Shown: positions 21,888-32,680, counted from the first letter of the stretch. The stretch: DNA of 64,000 nucleotides from Globomyces pollinis-pini (GCA_025399215.1 MU621127.1:31697-95696); one strand, 5' to 3'. Numbers and translations are program-made. Notes: generated by a model not told the origin, from the sequence alone.

Positions 21888-22051
21888 CATTTGTAGACTT
21901 TTTTTTTATATAAATCTAAAATATATAAAAAATCATCACCTGCACTTTACATTTACTCATTTTAAAAACAAACAAAATTAATGAATGATGTATATCGTTA
22001 ATTTTAGAAATATATTAATCTGATACATCAACACCATCCTAAAAAACTATA
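21888..22051. other. Convergent 3' region
   Basis: AT-rich gap of 164 bp between the stops of TFIP11 (+) and APC8 (-); presumably both 3' UTRs. No feature recognised. Confidence 0.4.
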
Positions 22052-24197
22052 TTAATAATGATAATATACGATATGATTCCAAAGATAACCCGAATAAAGT
22101 TCCACTTCTTTCAACATTCCCAAACCTTTATAATAATCCACCAAAAATGAATACGCATCATTCAACTTTTCACCATTAGACTATAAGATTAAAAAATTGA
22201 TTGGTCATTGGGTTACCAAATGTAGATTTTGGAAATGTTCATTGATATATTTCAAATAAAGTTTAGAGATGGTGATATTGAATTTAGTGTTTTTTAAATT
22301 GAGGTAAAGTTCAGCACATTTTGCATAATCAATAATGAGTATGATATCACAATTGATGGCACGATGTAAACATTTGATGGCTTGATGGATATTGTTTGTG
22401 GATTCATATGATGATGATAATGCTCCCCACATACGTGCATCATTTGGTCTAGTAGGTTAATTGATCAATATCAACCTAATGGCTGTTGCTTTTTGGTAAT
22501 AGTAAATGGAATAATTGTATAGTTGTAGGATATCATATGCTTGACCTAATCCAAACCTATAATAATCAAAATGTTTTGGTATCTTTTTACCATGCTCTAT
22601 AATCTTTTGGATTGATTTCTAAAGGTTAAAAAAAAATTGAATGAATATGTACCGGTTGCTCTTCGATAGACTTCTATAGCTGCTTTTGGATTATGTGTTT
22701 CTATATATTCATGACCAAGTAAAATCCATGCTGATGAGTAAGATTGATCTAATTTGATGGCTTTTGAGAAACTATCAATTGCTTTTTGATGATCATCCTT
22801 TGAACTATAATAATTGCCTTTGATTTTTAAATATCGTAATTGTACCTAATCATTAAAATATTGAATCTAATCAGTTGTACCTTTTTATAAAAATATGGTA
22901 AATGAAAAAAATACCTAATGAATAAATGAAAAAAGGTTTTGTTGAATCACCTATACAAACACAAGATTCAGGTCTGAATGGATTCCAAGAACTTATATGA
23001 TGAGCCAAATCACATAATTTATCAAGTTGTTTACGTACATACAAAACATTTGAATAGACATCCATAGATTCCATCAAAAAAGGATCTATTTCATTAATAT
23101 GATCAAAAAGTAATTCAGATTGTTCAAAATCTATTAATCATTAAAAAAAGAAGCGTATTACCTAAATGATTTAGCGATAATATTCAAACCTCCAATGTTA
23201 TGATATAAAATAGCACGTTGAATTTGACAAAATCTATTATTGGGTGCTAACGTATTTTGCATTTCAATGATTGGTTCCACAGCTTCCAATCCTTGATAGA
23301 GGTCATTTAAGGTTTTGATTTCAAAAGCTTGTTTTACAAATGAAGCTGGTAATTGTACTATGATTTCATTATACTAGGGAATGAGTTGGTAAATTGATTT
23401 ACCTTAACATTATGAATTTTAAATGGATTACCTCATTCGTTAGGTTTTTTGAATGGATTACCTGGCAACTGTTAGTTTGATTTCAGTACCTATGCAATTT
23501 AAGATATGAGTATATTACCTAAACAAATTTAGACATAAACACATTACCTAAAGATTAAGAAAAGATAAACAAAACCATTTCCATAGTTTCAATCAAAGAA
23601 TTCAATTCCAACCAAGCAGACCAATTCCAAGGATATTTATTTATCGATTGAATCAAAGCTTGTTTTGCATCATCCAAACGATCTACCAATTTACAAACCA
23701 CACCATATCTATGTAGTTTTTTAGGTGAATTAAAATTACAAGTATAGGATAAAACTATCAGGATGATTATTGTGAATATAATTTTCTAATGAATCTAATA
23801 ATTCTTTATAAAGACCAATTGAATGATTAGCTTTATAAAATTAAGATAAAGATTGAATACATTTTTTTGACAAGTCATGAATGATTGTATTTGAATGAAT
23901 GGCCAAGAAGGAAGCATAAAATGCCAAGAATATTGATTTTGTATCTGTTTGATTTCTTAGAGTATGAGTACATCTTTTGAATTCTTTAAGATCAAATAAT
24001 GATTTTGCGTAAAGGAATAGCGTATGATTATAAGATTTCATTGAATTATTTTGATTTGTTGGAATCGAATCTTTGGTATCCGAAAGACAAGATTGAGCAT
24101 TGGTTGATTGTGAATGAATGATATAATCCATTAACCAATGACTTGCAAATATTAATCCTCTATCGTTTAGATCGTTGATATAATCCAATGTGGACAT
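22052..24197 (-). CDS. cdc23: Anaphase-promoting complex subunit 8 (Cdc23), TPR protein
   Basis: Structural TPR subunit of the APC/C ubiquitin ligase. N-terminus MSTLDYINDLNDRGLIFASHW matches Apc8 (ERGL...SAKW). Reconstructed exons give SFILYLYGVVCKLVDRLDDA, WNWSAWLEL, AILYHNIGDFEQSELLFDHI, MDVYSNVLYVRKQ, RPESCVCIGNYYSSKDDHQ, DYRAWFGLGQAYDIL and RPNDARMWGALSS, each the family's hallmark. An apparent stop near 23838 lies inside a 30-nt intron (GTATTCAATC...AAAG), so the gene is not broken. It contains three multi-unit intron arrays (23374-23575, 23131-23189, 22818-22950), the densest set in the window. Start is the ATG at 24197. The C-terminus is short compared with animal Cdc23. Confidence 0.9.
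22818..22950 (-). other. Four abutting GT...AG intron units in APC8
   Basis: Reading along the gene, units are 22950-22915 (36 nt), 22914-22881 (34), 22880-22846 (35) and 22845-22818 (28). Every unit starts GT and ends AG, and each begins at the base after the previous one ends. The last two both start GTACAA. Removal joins ATA G to GC AAT TAT TAT, giving VCIGNYYS, the conserved Apc8 motif. Confidence 0.8.
23131..23189 (-). other. Two abutting GT...AG intron units in APC8
   Basis: Units of 28 nt (23189-23162) and 31 nt (23161-23131). Removing only the second leaves a stop (TTT AGA TTT TGA). Removing both gives YHNIGDFEQSELLF, matching Apc8. Confidence 0.8.
23374..23575 (-). other. Seven abutting GT...AG intron units in APC8
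   Basis: Along the gene: 23575-23548 (28 nt), 23547-23519 (29), 23518-23490 (29), 23489-23462 (28), 23461-23432 (30), 23431-23403 (29), 23402-23374 (29). Boundaries are exact AG|GT with no intervening base; six begin GTA and the first begins GTT. Units 2 and 3 align well with each other, and units 5 and 6 share GTAATCCATT. Removal of all 202 nt joins GAA ATG to TAT AAT GAA in frame within a helical TPR protein. Confidence 0.85.
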
Positions 24198-24357
24198 TTT
24201 TAGGTAAAAAACACTTTTCTTAACTACTAGTTGAATAGTATCTAATTGGTAGGTAAAAGTAACTAATTGGTAGATGAAATGCTAGTTGAATAGTAACCAG
24301 ATTCAAGTACTCGCAACTCAAAATGAAATCAAAAGGAATGCAAAAGAAACAAAATGA

Positions 24358-24878
24358 TTATTTTGAGATACCAATGACACCACAACAAACACGAGCACCA
24401 GCATTACCAGTAGTTTTTGATAATTCATGAGTGGTTAAACCAAGATCATCAGCATCACCATGACAAACAACAGTACGACCAATAACGGAATGAGGTCCAA
24501 TGAGTTTTACTTGAGCATCTGACATGACGACTTTTACGGTCCCATCAGCTTGAGCTACGACATTACCCAAGTCTCCAGCATGACGAATTGCAGCATCTGG
24601 AGCACCATGGGTGAGACCATTTGGATTGTAGTGACCCCCAGCAGATACACAACCATTAGTGTTATCACCGAATTCACTTTTATGATTAGTAAATAATTAA
24701 TTGATACTGAATGTGGAAACCGTGGTTACCAGGAGTGAGACCTTGTAAAGAGATGGTGATAGTAGTTGGATCTGATTCCACCTTTTTATTAGTATTCAAG
24801 TTCTTACTGATTGTTCGAAAGAGACTGTTCCAGATACATTTGAATCACCTTTTAAAACACAAACAGCTTTTACCATCT
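24358..24878 (-). CDS. sod1: Cu/Zn superoxide dismutase
   Basis: Converts superoxide to peroxide and oxygen in the cytosol. ATG at 24878 ([16 protein letters not shown]). Exons read VSFEQS, then [18 protein letters not shown] (metal-binding His pair), [10 protein letters not shown], then [24 protein letters not shown] and [20 protein letters not shown] C-terminus ([16 protein letters not shown]). Cys and His ligands expected for copper and zinc are present. Introns of 26 and 31 nt. No signal or transit peptide, so cytosolic. Length of about 154 residues is normal for the family. Confidence 0.95.
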
Positions 24879-25038
24879 TGAAAATAAAATTGAAAATTTC
24901 AACTTTCTTTTTTATCCGCATCAAAAGTGGCTCATTCTGATCATGCAAAACTAACTTTAAAAAATGTAAAGTTTAATTAAAGTTTAAAGTAAGTCAATTA
25001 CTCATCATGAATCATTTGTAAATAATGCCTTTTATTCC

Positions 25039-25992
25039 TTACATTCGGAATTTACCCCGTGATGATCGATTAAGTAAAATCTCAGATCGACTAGCTTTAC
25101 GAAGTATACCTTCTCTTTCCCTTATAAATACTCCCCCTTCTGTTTCGCGTATCATAAATGCTACCTTATCAAATATAAAATGAATTTACCATGTTTCCCT
25201 CCTACTACTACATCCTTTCCTATAGTTTCTTCTTCACTATCTGCTATCTCCCCCTCAAAAGCTTTCTTGGCTTTTTCATTCAATCGTATCTCAACATTAA
25301 CATGTGGTTCTAATTTCATCAACATGGCTGCATCCTATTCATTTAATCTTTAAAAATTAAACTTCTGCTGTTAATGTCTCTTCTTCTTCTAATAATTGAA
25401 CAAAAGGATTCATAGTCTTGATAGTATTCTCTCGCATTGGTTCTTGTTGTATCGGATTCTTTCGCATTTCATTATATCGAATCGTTATTGGATTCAATAA
25501 TTTCTCCATTCCTGATACAAGATTTTCTTGAATTTCCTTATTCTAATCATTAATAACATTTGATATTAACTTGTTCAAGATGTTTCTTTTGTAATGATTT
25601 TAATTTAAGAATGGCTTGAACTCGAATAATTGATATACCAAATACTTCAGCAAGTGCAAATGGAGACCATTTGGCAGGATCACTTTCATACAAGTTGAAG
25701 ATATCCATTCTTTAAGATTAATCAACTATTTGATTTTACCTAAAGTTAATATAATATTACAATACCTTCAGAGTTAATAAATGAATAAATACCTAGTTTT
25801 ATCAGATAAAGGGAATTGGATTTTATAAAAAGGATTATGAATAAAAGGGATATTTTTATCACTTGAGTACACTGGTTTGTTTGCCAAGTAATCGGTGACT
25901 TGTACATTAGTCTTATTAGCTCTTGTTCTTAAATATCGAACTCCATTCATGTTGATTCCTTTGCTGATTCCGATCAAATGTCTATTCATCAT
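25039..25992 (-). CDS. Putative mitochondrial ribosomal small-subunit protein, mS45/Bot1 type
   Basis: The N-terminus MMNRHLIGISKGINMNGVRY is basic and hydroxylated like a mitochondrial targeting peptide. A conserved core, IPFIHNPFYKIQFPLSDKTR then ESDPAKWSPFALAEVFGISI and RVQAILKLKSLQKKHLEQ, resembles the fungal Bot1/Mrps35 family (eukaryotic mitochondrial regulator domain), where 'NP.Y.P..PLSD' precedes a helix-turn region. The rest is charged and ends SSRGKFRM. Between the two core pieces lies a three-unit intron array (25710-25792). The family call is from remembered motifs and is moderate; that it is a real, spliced, probably mitochondrial protein is firmer. Confidence 0.6.
25710..25792 (-). 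other. Three abutting GT...AG intron units
   Basis: Units 25792-25766 (27 nt), 25765-25740 (26) and 25739-25710 (30), all starting GTA and ending AAG or TAG. Removal joins ACT AG to A ATG GAT, giving SDKTRMDIFNLYESDP. Confidence 0.75.
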
Positions 25993-26116
25993 TCACTTTC
26001 GAAAAAAAAAATTTGATTGGATTACCTTCACTTTACTACATACAAAACGATTTGCATCGCTATCAAATCTATACTATACTTTCACTATTTTATACTAATC
26101 AAATAATCAAATTGAA

Positions 26117-28282
26117 ATGTCGGATAGTATCTCTGATCGAATTGTTGCTACTTACCTCGCTAAAAGAGGTAACTCTCTAATTCTTATCATAGGATTCAAA
26201 TCATCCGAAAATATATTCAAACAAGAATCAAGATTAAAGGATAATATCTTGGATCAATTAGATGAAAATTCAATTTCAAATTATGTTCTATTCTATAATG
26301 AAGATGAAGCAAATAATCCAAAATCTTACGATACTTCCTATCAAAAACTACTCAAATGGGTAGACGATTCCATTGATATCTATAAACTGGAATTAAGACG
26401 GATCTTATTCCCTGTATTCGTACACGCTTACCTAGACTTGGTCTCCAAATCATTACGTGATCATGGTATACACTCTCAATTTCACACATAGCATCCCAAT
26501 TCTATGAACAACATCATACGGATCACTTGGAAGATCATCCTACACAGATTCAACGACTCAAGGGGGTCACTGATCCTATTCATATGGCCGAAAATGAACT
26601 GGTGGTGAATTTTCGTAATAACAAATATGGAGTTCGAATGTCCAAATATTCTTTTGAATTACTTTTATGTTTTCTACAAGATAACAAATTCATGTTGATT
26701 TTAAGATTAATGAATCAATATATCACCATTCAAGGTATTGTCGTTCATCACTATGTTTAAAATTCATTATACAACCAATTTGATGATCATGATTTAATAT
26801 ATTGTAGCATCATCGGATAAACCTGGACAAGCAGTGGAGGAAGCTGGAAGTGCTGGAACAGGACTTATTGGTACAGACTCTTCCTTATCGGTGTTTAATC
26901 AGCAACCCGTTCAATTGGGTAAACTCCCAATTGATTCAACTTTCTATGGGGATATTGAACGCGCTTTGGGAATTCAAGTAAGTAAAGCAACTCTCTACCA
27001 TGGATTTTAAAACATATGATTTATTGATTTTGATTGTTGATGTTTGTAGATACATTCGGATTCAGCTTTGTTGTTGGAAGATGTACAAAAGATATTGTCA
27101 TCCACGGCTGATGGAGATGCACCTCAACCAGATGGTGTTCCATTACCACCCAAAAACTTGACTGATCTGAACTCTGAACTGGCCACCTTACGTGATATCC
27201 GAGAACGTGTGAATTTATCCAGTACTACGTTACCATCCATTTGTTGTTATACCTTTCACAATACCGGAGATTTGTAACGAGTTGGTTTTGTTGATGTATA
27301 GAATCAATTGTTTGAAGGCTTCATCGAATGCTGAATATTTGGCTGCTGGGTTGGCGGATTCGTTTGTCAAATTGTGGAGTGTAACGGCTACGAAACCAGA
27401 TGTACCAGGTAATGAAGTAGTGTGTTGATGTTGTAGCTCCACCGCCTATAAATCTGATTGGTCATTCAGGGCCTGTTTATGGTCTTGATTTTAGTTCCGA
27501 TGGAAATTATCTTGTATCAAGTTCAGAAGATAAAACAGGTAATTTTGAATATGAATTCATTCTAGTTCGATTATGGTCATTAGCTACCAAGACTAATGTT
27601 GTGTGCTATAAAGGTCATAATTATCCAGTCTTTGATGTTGCTTTTGCTCAACAAGGATTTTACTTTGCTACTGCTTCTGTAGATAAAACAGCTCGATTGT
27701 GGTCATGTGATCATCTCTTTCCCCTACGATTATTTGTTGGACATTTATCAGATGTGGATGTAAGTTTGCTGAATATTCAACCGTAGCACGTTAAATTCCA
27801 CCCTAACTGTAATTATTTGTTGACAGGGTCTAGTGATCATACATGTCGATTATGGGATATTCAAAAAGGGACTTGTGTCAGGATATTTCCTAAACATAAT
27901 GGAGCTGTTACCGCTATGGCTATATCACCTAATGGACGCTTGATGGCCTCTGCAGGTACTCTGCCATTTACTAAACCTAGGTGCTGATCATGTCATTCGA
28001 TTATGGGATTTAGGTCAAGGTACCCTGATCAAAACCATGGTAGGTCATGAATCTCAAATCACCTCCTTGGATTTTTCCAAAAATGGGGCCTTATTAGCAT
28101 CCAGTAGTGATGATGATACTGTCCGAATTTGGGATGTATTAAAAACAGAATCTACCGTTGATTTAACTAAAGTTCTTGGGTATGAATGTATACAATCGTA
28201 TCCTACTAAACATACACCTGTTTATTCTGTTTCATTTACCAATCGAAATGTTCTTGTTGCTTTAGGAGTGTTTCAAAAGTAA
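26117..28282 (+). CDS. taf5: TFIID subunit TAF5 (WD40)
   Basis: Scaffold subunit of TFIID (and often SAGA) in RNA polymerase II initiation. Starts MSDSISDRIVATYLAKRG, a LisH-like helix. The NTD2 domain follows: YQKLLKWVDDSIDIYKLELR, then PVFVHAYLDLVSKSL, ASQFYEQHHTDHL, and FRNNKYGVRMSKYSFELLL. A linker precedes LPSICCYTFHNTGD, which marks the start of the WD40 repeats (INCLKASSNAEYLAAGLADS, NLIGHSGPVYGLDFS, YKGHNYPVFDVAF, FVGHLSDVD, MVGHESQITSLDFS). It ends FTNRNVLVALGVFQK, the expected TAF5 terminus. About ten short introns; two of about 70 nt contain no internal AG|GT and so are not arrays. Confidence 0.92.
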
Positions 28283-28529
28283 TATAATACCTACATCTTG
28301 TTATATTATTGATCTTGTTGTATTTAGATAATGATGTGGTTTATGAGGAATACTTGTGTGGTTCTGCTGAACGATTAGCCAACTCATCAGACTTGGGATG
28401 CTAATTTTATTCATTCATTGTTTGATTTTACAATTGATTCATTCAAAAAAAGTTGAACCAGTGCTTGACATTTACTTTATTTCTCACCAGTTTCTGATGT
28501 CACTCCAAGCGTGTTTTTTTACTTGACAG
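28283..28529. other. Intergenic region
   Basis: 247 bp between TAF5 and the F-box/LRR gene, same strand. Holds the TAF5 3' end and the next promoter. No feature recognised. Confidence 0.4.
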
Positions 28530-30321
28530 ATGCGTTCCAATCGACAACGTAAAACAATGTCAATGCAAATCAATCCAAGTAACTATGATAACCAACAGTA
28601 AGTTCATCAACAAATTCATCACGATTTTTTTTAATAGTTTAGAATTGAATTCAATTCATGATGATTTACCATTGATAATACCAAGATCTTTATCTAGTAC
28701 ATCATTAGATTATCAGTATAAAAGAAGGTCCATGTCAAATATACCTGATTATCCTATACCCAAAACAAAATCGATGATGATGGATTGTAATGGATATACC
28801 ATCAAAGAATTTCCAATTCATCTCTTACAACGTATCCTATCATTCACAGATACATTTACCATCAAAAATACCTATTTGAATAAACATTGGACACGAGTTA
28901 TGAATACCATGTTGTACAAACAACCCATTATTATTGCAACCAAGACATTTTATATGTTGATGAATACATTGATGAATGGGAGTTTATATCCATACCATGA
29001 ATATATCCAATCGTTATGTATAGACACAGTACATGCAGATACGATACTAATAGGAGATTTAGACCTCATTTTCAAGAAGTTAACTCAATTACATCAAATT
29101 TATTTATCAGGTCATACGATAACGAATCGATTGTTACAAAGTCTTGGGGATACTATACCCAAATTGACACATATTTCATTAACCGAATGTATCATTACCG
29201 ATCAAATCTTTTTAGAATTCATCATGTGCTGTTCATCACTAAAATGTATTGAATTAATCAATAGTGGAGTGTCATCCATCACCATCATGAATATCATTAA
29301 ATTATGTAAAAATATTGATGATTTATATATTGATGGTATTCAATCTAATCAATATCCATCCATTACTTTTTCAAATCAAAATTTCAATTGTCCATTAACC
29401 AAATTATCGATTTTAAATTCATCATTAAATGATTTACATTATAGATTTATATTTTGGAATTGTTGTAAGATGATGAAGATTTCATTGATGAATTTATCAA
29501 TAGATGATGATATCATTTTATACATGATCAAATATTGTCAACCATTAAATCATTTTACGATCACAAATTGTGATTGTATTACTGATATATCATTATTATC
29601 TATTGGACATCATTCAAAATCACTTGAATATCTTTATTTAAATCAATTACAAAATATCACTTTATATGGTATACAACAAATGTGTATTCATATTCATAAA
29701 TTGAAAAAATTGGTATTGGATTGTAATCAATTTTTAGATACTTGGTTAACTCTTTATCATATCGAACCTATTTTTTTAGGATTTGATATTGTAGTACGAG
29801 ATGATGATATTAAGCTATTGGGTCAACATTCAAATGGAAATTTTGATTTTAAATTACCTATTGTACGTAATGTTGCTACTCAAACTGAACAAATGGATCC
29901 AATAGATACAAAACCTAATCTAGTTGAAAAAACTTCATTGTCATTAGTGGATCATGATGTGATAATATCATCAATGGATAGGTTAGATGAATATAATGGA
30001 CATCGAATGCGTCGTCATACAACAGATTCTACAAATTTTTCAATCAATATTCCTAAAGCATCATTTTCACGATTACCTAGACCAAAAAGTTCACATTCAA
30101 TTCAACAAAATTCTCAAAGGTCTTTGGCTCATATGAAAGAACCTTTGATTGTTCAAAAGCCAGAATCTTTGAAGGTTTCTGTAAAAGTTAATGATACCAT
30201 TGTTAATCGACCTACTAAGTTACGTTTACCATCGGCATTACCATCATTTGTTAAAGAAAGTGAACATGTTAGTTTAGGTACAAAGTCTGGTCGTGTTCGA
30301 GTCTATCGTAAATTCCAATAA
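28530..30321 (+). CDS. F-box/leucine-rich repeat protein
   Basis: Likely substrate adaptor of an SCF ubiquitin ligase. I place the start at ATG 28530 (MRSNRQRKTMSMQ), joined by a 40-nt intron ending near 28636 to HLELNSIHDDLPLIIP; the open frame alone would suggest a false start inside the intron. The F-box is EFPIHLLQRILSFTDTFTIK with LNKHWTRVM. About ten degenerate LRRs follow (LTQLHQIYLSG; IPKLTHISLTEC; SLKCIELINSG; KSLEYLYLNQL; HKLKKLVLDCN). A basic, Ser-rich tail ends VRVYRKFQ. Substrate unknown. The gene is otherwise intronless, unusual here. Confidence 0.8.
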
Positions 30322-30863
30322 AAGCATGTCTTTGTTTGCATTATAGTCATCATCTTTTCAAGTATCCAATCCACATATCTTTATTTACAGTTTGGTTATA
30401 CTCTTTTGAAGTATTCTTCAATCGCGACATAATGAAAAAGATTAGTCACACCCCTTTCAACTCAACTACTTATCATTCATAAAATATTGATATCCACACG
30501 ATTGCCGTTTTCTATATGGCCACATGTATTGAAAATACAGCAGTTCCGGTTCAATATCTCGGTGGCATAGACGAATGTTTCACGAGGTTGAAGGTGTTGC
30601 TAATCCTTTATGTCAATCAGAATTTAATATTGATACCATCCATGATTTTAGAATTTCATTTCATAATGGAAATCATTGTTGTGATCAATCAGAATGATCT
30701 TTGTTTTATGAATGGATGAATAAGCTTTTTTAGTCCACCGTGATTCAACGTTAGGTTGCACTAAAACCAACCGTTTGAAGTCCTTCAAGTCTCAGCCTAT
30801 ATACTCAAAGACTATCTAAATTATATAAAGGCATGAAATCACCTTCATTATTATTGTTTAATA
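30322..30863. other. Intergenic region
   Basis: About 540 bp upstream of zinc-finger paralog C. A short plus-strand frame (30516-30719) has no family resemblance. No repeat or RNA gene recognised. Confidence 0.45.
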
Positions 30864-31709
30864 ATGTATCCATCTGGAAGTCCATTTTCAGAGTCTATGA
30901 ATCTCAAGACTCCATCACCATCAAGTTCAATTCCAATGAATAGCTTTCAAAACAATCATTGGTTATCCCATCATTCCAGTCATATCTGCTCACCATTATC
31001 AAGTTATGTTTTCCCACCCTTTAATCTACAATTATCACCTACGTATAACACGATCCATACTCCTGCTTCAGAACCTACTCCAATTACATCTTTTTATACA
31101 TTCCCAAATGAAAGTATGTCAGATACTCACAGTTTGTACAATAATCGTAATCAACCTTATGAATCCGTCACAGATATTCTTGATGATTTACTACCGGACA
31201 AAGATTCACCAGATAAAGATTCAATAGATTCGATTGATGATTTCAATGATCTGAATGATAAATTTATTGGGGATGATATGAAAGATACAGTGTTCTTCTC
31301 AGATAAAGTAACAATTACAACATTACATGATAAAGTCATTCCAACCTATCAACCACTATCATTACCAAGTCCAATTCCTTTTAAACCACTTCATTCTCCT
31401 TCTGTTGAACTTATTTTCTCCAATTCAAATTTATCCCATCAATGTCCATATCCAGAATGTTCCAAGATATATACTCGAGCATATACATTAAAATTACACA
31501 TTTCTGCATCTCATCATCATTTAAAACCCTTTGAATGTACTCATAATGGATGTGAACAAAAGTTTGCAAGAAAGCATGATTTAATTCGACATTGTAAAAC
31601 ACACTTGAATGAACGATTATTTGAATGTCAAGATTGTAACCGAAAATTTCGAAGAAAAGATCATTTGATGATGCATATCCGTGGTTCGAGGTGTAAACGA
31701 AGATGCTGA
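30864..31709 (+). CDS. Crz1-like C2H2 zinc-finger transcription factor, paralog C
   Basis: 281-residue relative of the factors at 79-1314 and 5234-6458, here with no intron: the finger-1 codon interrupted in both paralogs is continuous (CSKIYTRAYTLKLH). Fingers 2 and 3 are FARKHDLIRHCKTH and FRRKDHLMMHIRGSRC. It retains the shared acidic block in weaker form (VTDILDDLLPDKDS, then DDMKDTVFFSDKVTITT). The N-terminus is Ser/Pro rich but lacks the SPANSY repeats. Predicted nuclear regulator, targets unknown. Loss of the intron suggests retroposition or precise intron loss after duplication. Confidence 0.85.
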   Translation: MYPSGSPFSESMNLKTPSPSSSIPMNSFQNNHWLSHHSSHICSPLSSYVFPPFNLQLSPTYNTIHTPASEPTPITSFYTFPNESMSDTHSLYNNRNQPYESVTDILDDLLPDKDSPDKDSIDSIDDFNDLNDKFIGDDMKDTVFFSDKVTITTLHDKVIPTYQPLSLPSPIPFKPLHSPSVELIFSNSNLSHQCPYPECSKIYTRAYTLKLHISASHHHLKPFECTHNGCEQKFARKHDLIRHCKTHLNERLFECQDCNRKFRRKDHLMMHIRGSRCKRRC

Positions 31710-32157
31710 TGAATGTAAATTGAACTTTTTAACTGTAATACGAAATTATCATTGTAATATATAATCAATTGTACTAAAAATGAAATTGAAATCAAATGGT
31801 AGATGAGATATGATTGGTCTTTGAACACATTCCCTCGTATAAGGTATTCATCACCGTTGTTCTCGAGAAAAGTGAGACACAGTGGAATCCAATCAAATAC
31901 TCACCAATTGATGTAGATGCGTGTACGATCGTCATAGTTGATTATTGTACATATATGGTTATCATTTTTAGGTGATTCAAAGTTTCTGATTTGCAAGAAC
32001 ACCTTCCACCTATTCAATAACTGGCGGTTTGAGCCGATTGATCTAGCGAATATATAGATTAGAATGTGACGAAAACTAGTAAATCAACGTAAAATGAAAA
32101 TCCAAATGATACTTGTTGCTTGTCCTGACAATTGTTACAATAGATATATTACGAGAA
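31710..32157. other. Convergent 3' region
   Basis: Between the stops of paralog C (+) and CRIPT (-). AT-rich, without open frames or repeats that I can support. Confidence 0.4.
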
Positions 32158-32519
32158 CTATTTGGTAGATTGTTTGTATTTAGTAACGTCCAGTATTGAT
32201 ATTCCACACATACTACATATCTAGACCATCAAGTTAATGAAATATAAAATACCCCTTTTTTATAAGAACAATTTTGGCAATAGTTCATTCCCTTCTGGTG
32301 TAACTTCTTTTTACATAATCTACATGGCTTTTCGTCTAGTCATTTAGTACTAACAAACATACAAGGAGCGAATTTGTTTTTGTTTTTGCTTGATAACAAC
32401 TTGTTTTCATTCAACTTTCTACCAGCTGATCCAACTGCTGAGCTTCTCGATCCTTCTTTCCAAGTATCTGGTGTTATTAAGGCCGAATCCTGCTTCTTTT
32501 CGCACTTTTGACAAACCAT
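32158..32519 (-). CDS. cript: CRIPT (cysteine-rich PDZ-binding protein homolog)
   Basis: Small zinc-binding protein conserved across eukaryotes and reported as a component of human minor-spliceosome complexes. The ATG at 32519 opens MVCQKCEKKQDSALITPDTW, then GRKLNENKLLSSKNKNKFAP. Two introns (27 and 32 nt) lead to YEKPCRLCKKKLHQ, MNYCQNCSYKKG and ICSMCGISILDVTKYKQSTK. The four CxxC pairs and the TPDTW and GRKLNENK blocks are diagnostic. It is about 100 residues, the family length. Each exon is short, so the gene is easily missed by frame-based searches. Whether this organism has U12 introns cannot be told from this window. Confidence 0.92.
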
Positions 32520-32680
32520 TCAATCTTTAGTAGTGTGATGTAAAATTCAATAGTAAAGTTTTTTTACAACTCAACTCTCACCGTTGTTAAATAGCCAGAA
32601 CACAAATGAAATGTGCAATGGTGTATAATTTTAATTTATTAGTACCAAGCTATTCTACCATTCGTTGTGCCAACTTTGGC

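Noticed and set aside
23820..23850. Apparent stop codon in APC8 suggesting a pseudogene
   Set aside because: The stop lies inside a 30-nt GT...AAAG intron; splicing restores the frame into GLYKELLDSL and the next conserved motif.
26736..27049. The two long (about 70 nt) TAF5 introns as further arrays
   Set aside because: Neither has an internal AG|GT join, so they are ordinary longer introns.
30516..30719. 67-codon plus-strand frame upstream of paralog C
   Set aside because: No family resemblance and unlikely amino-acid composition; treated as intergenic.
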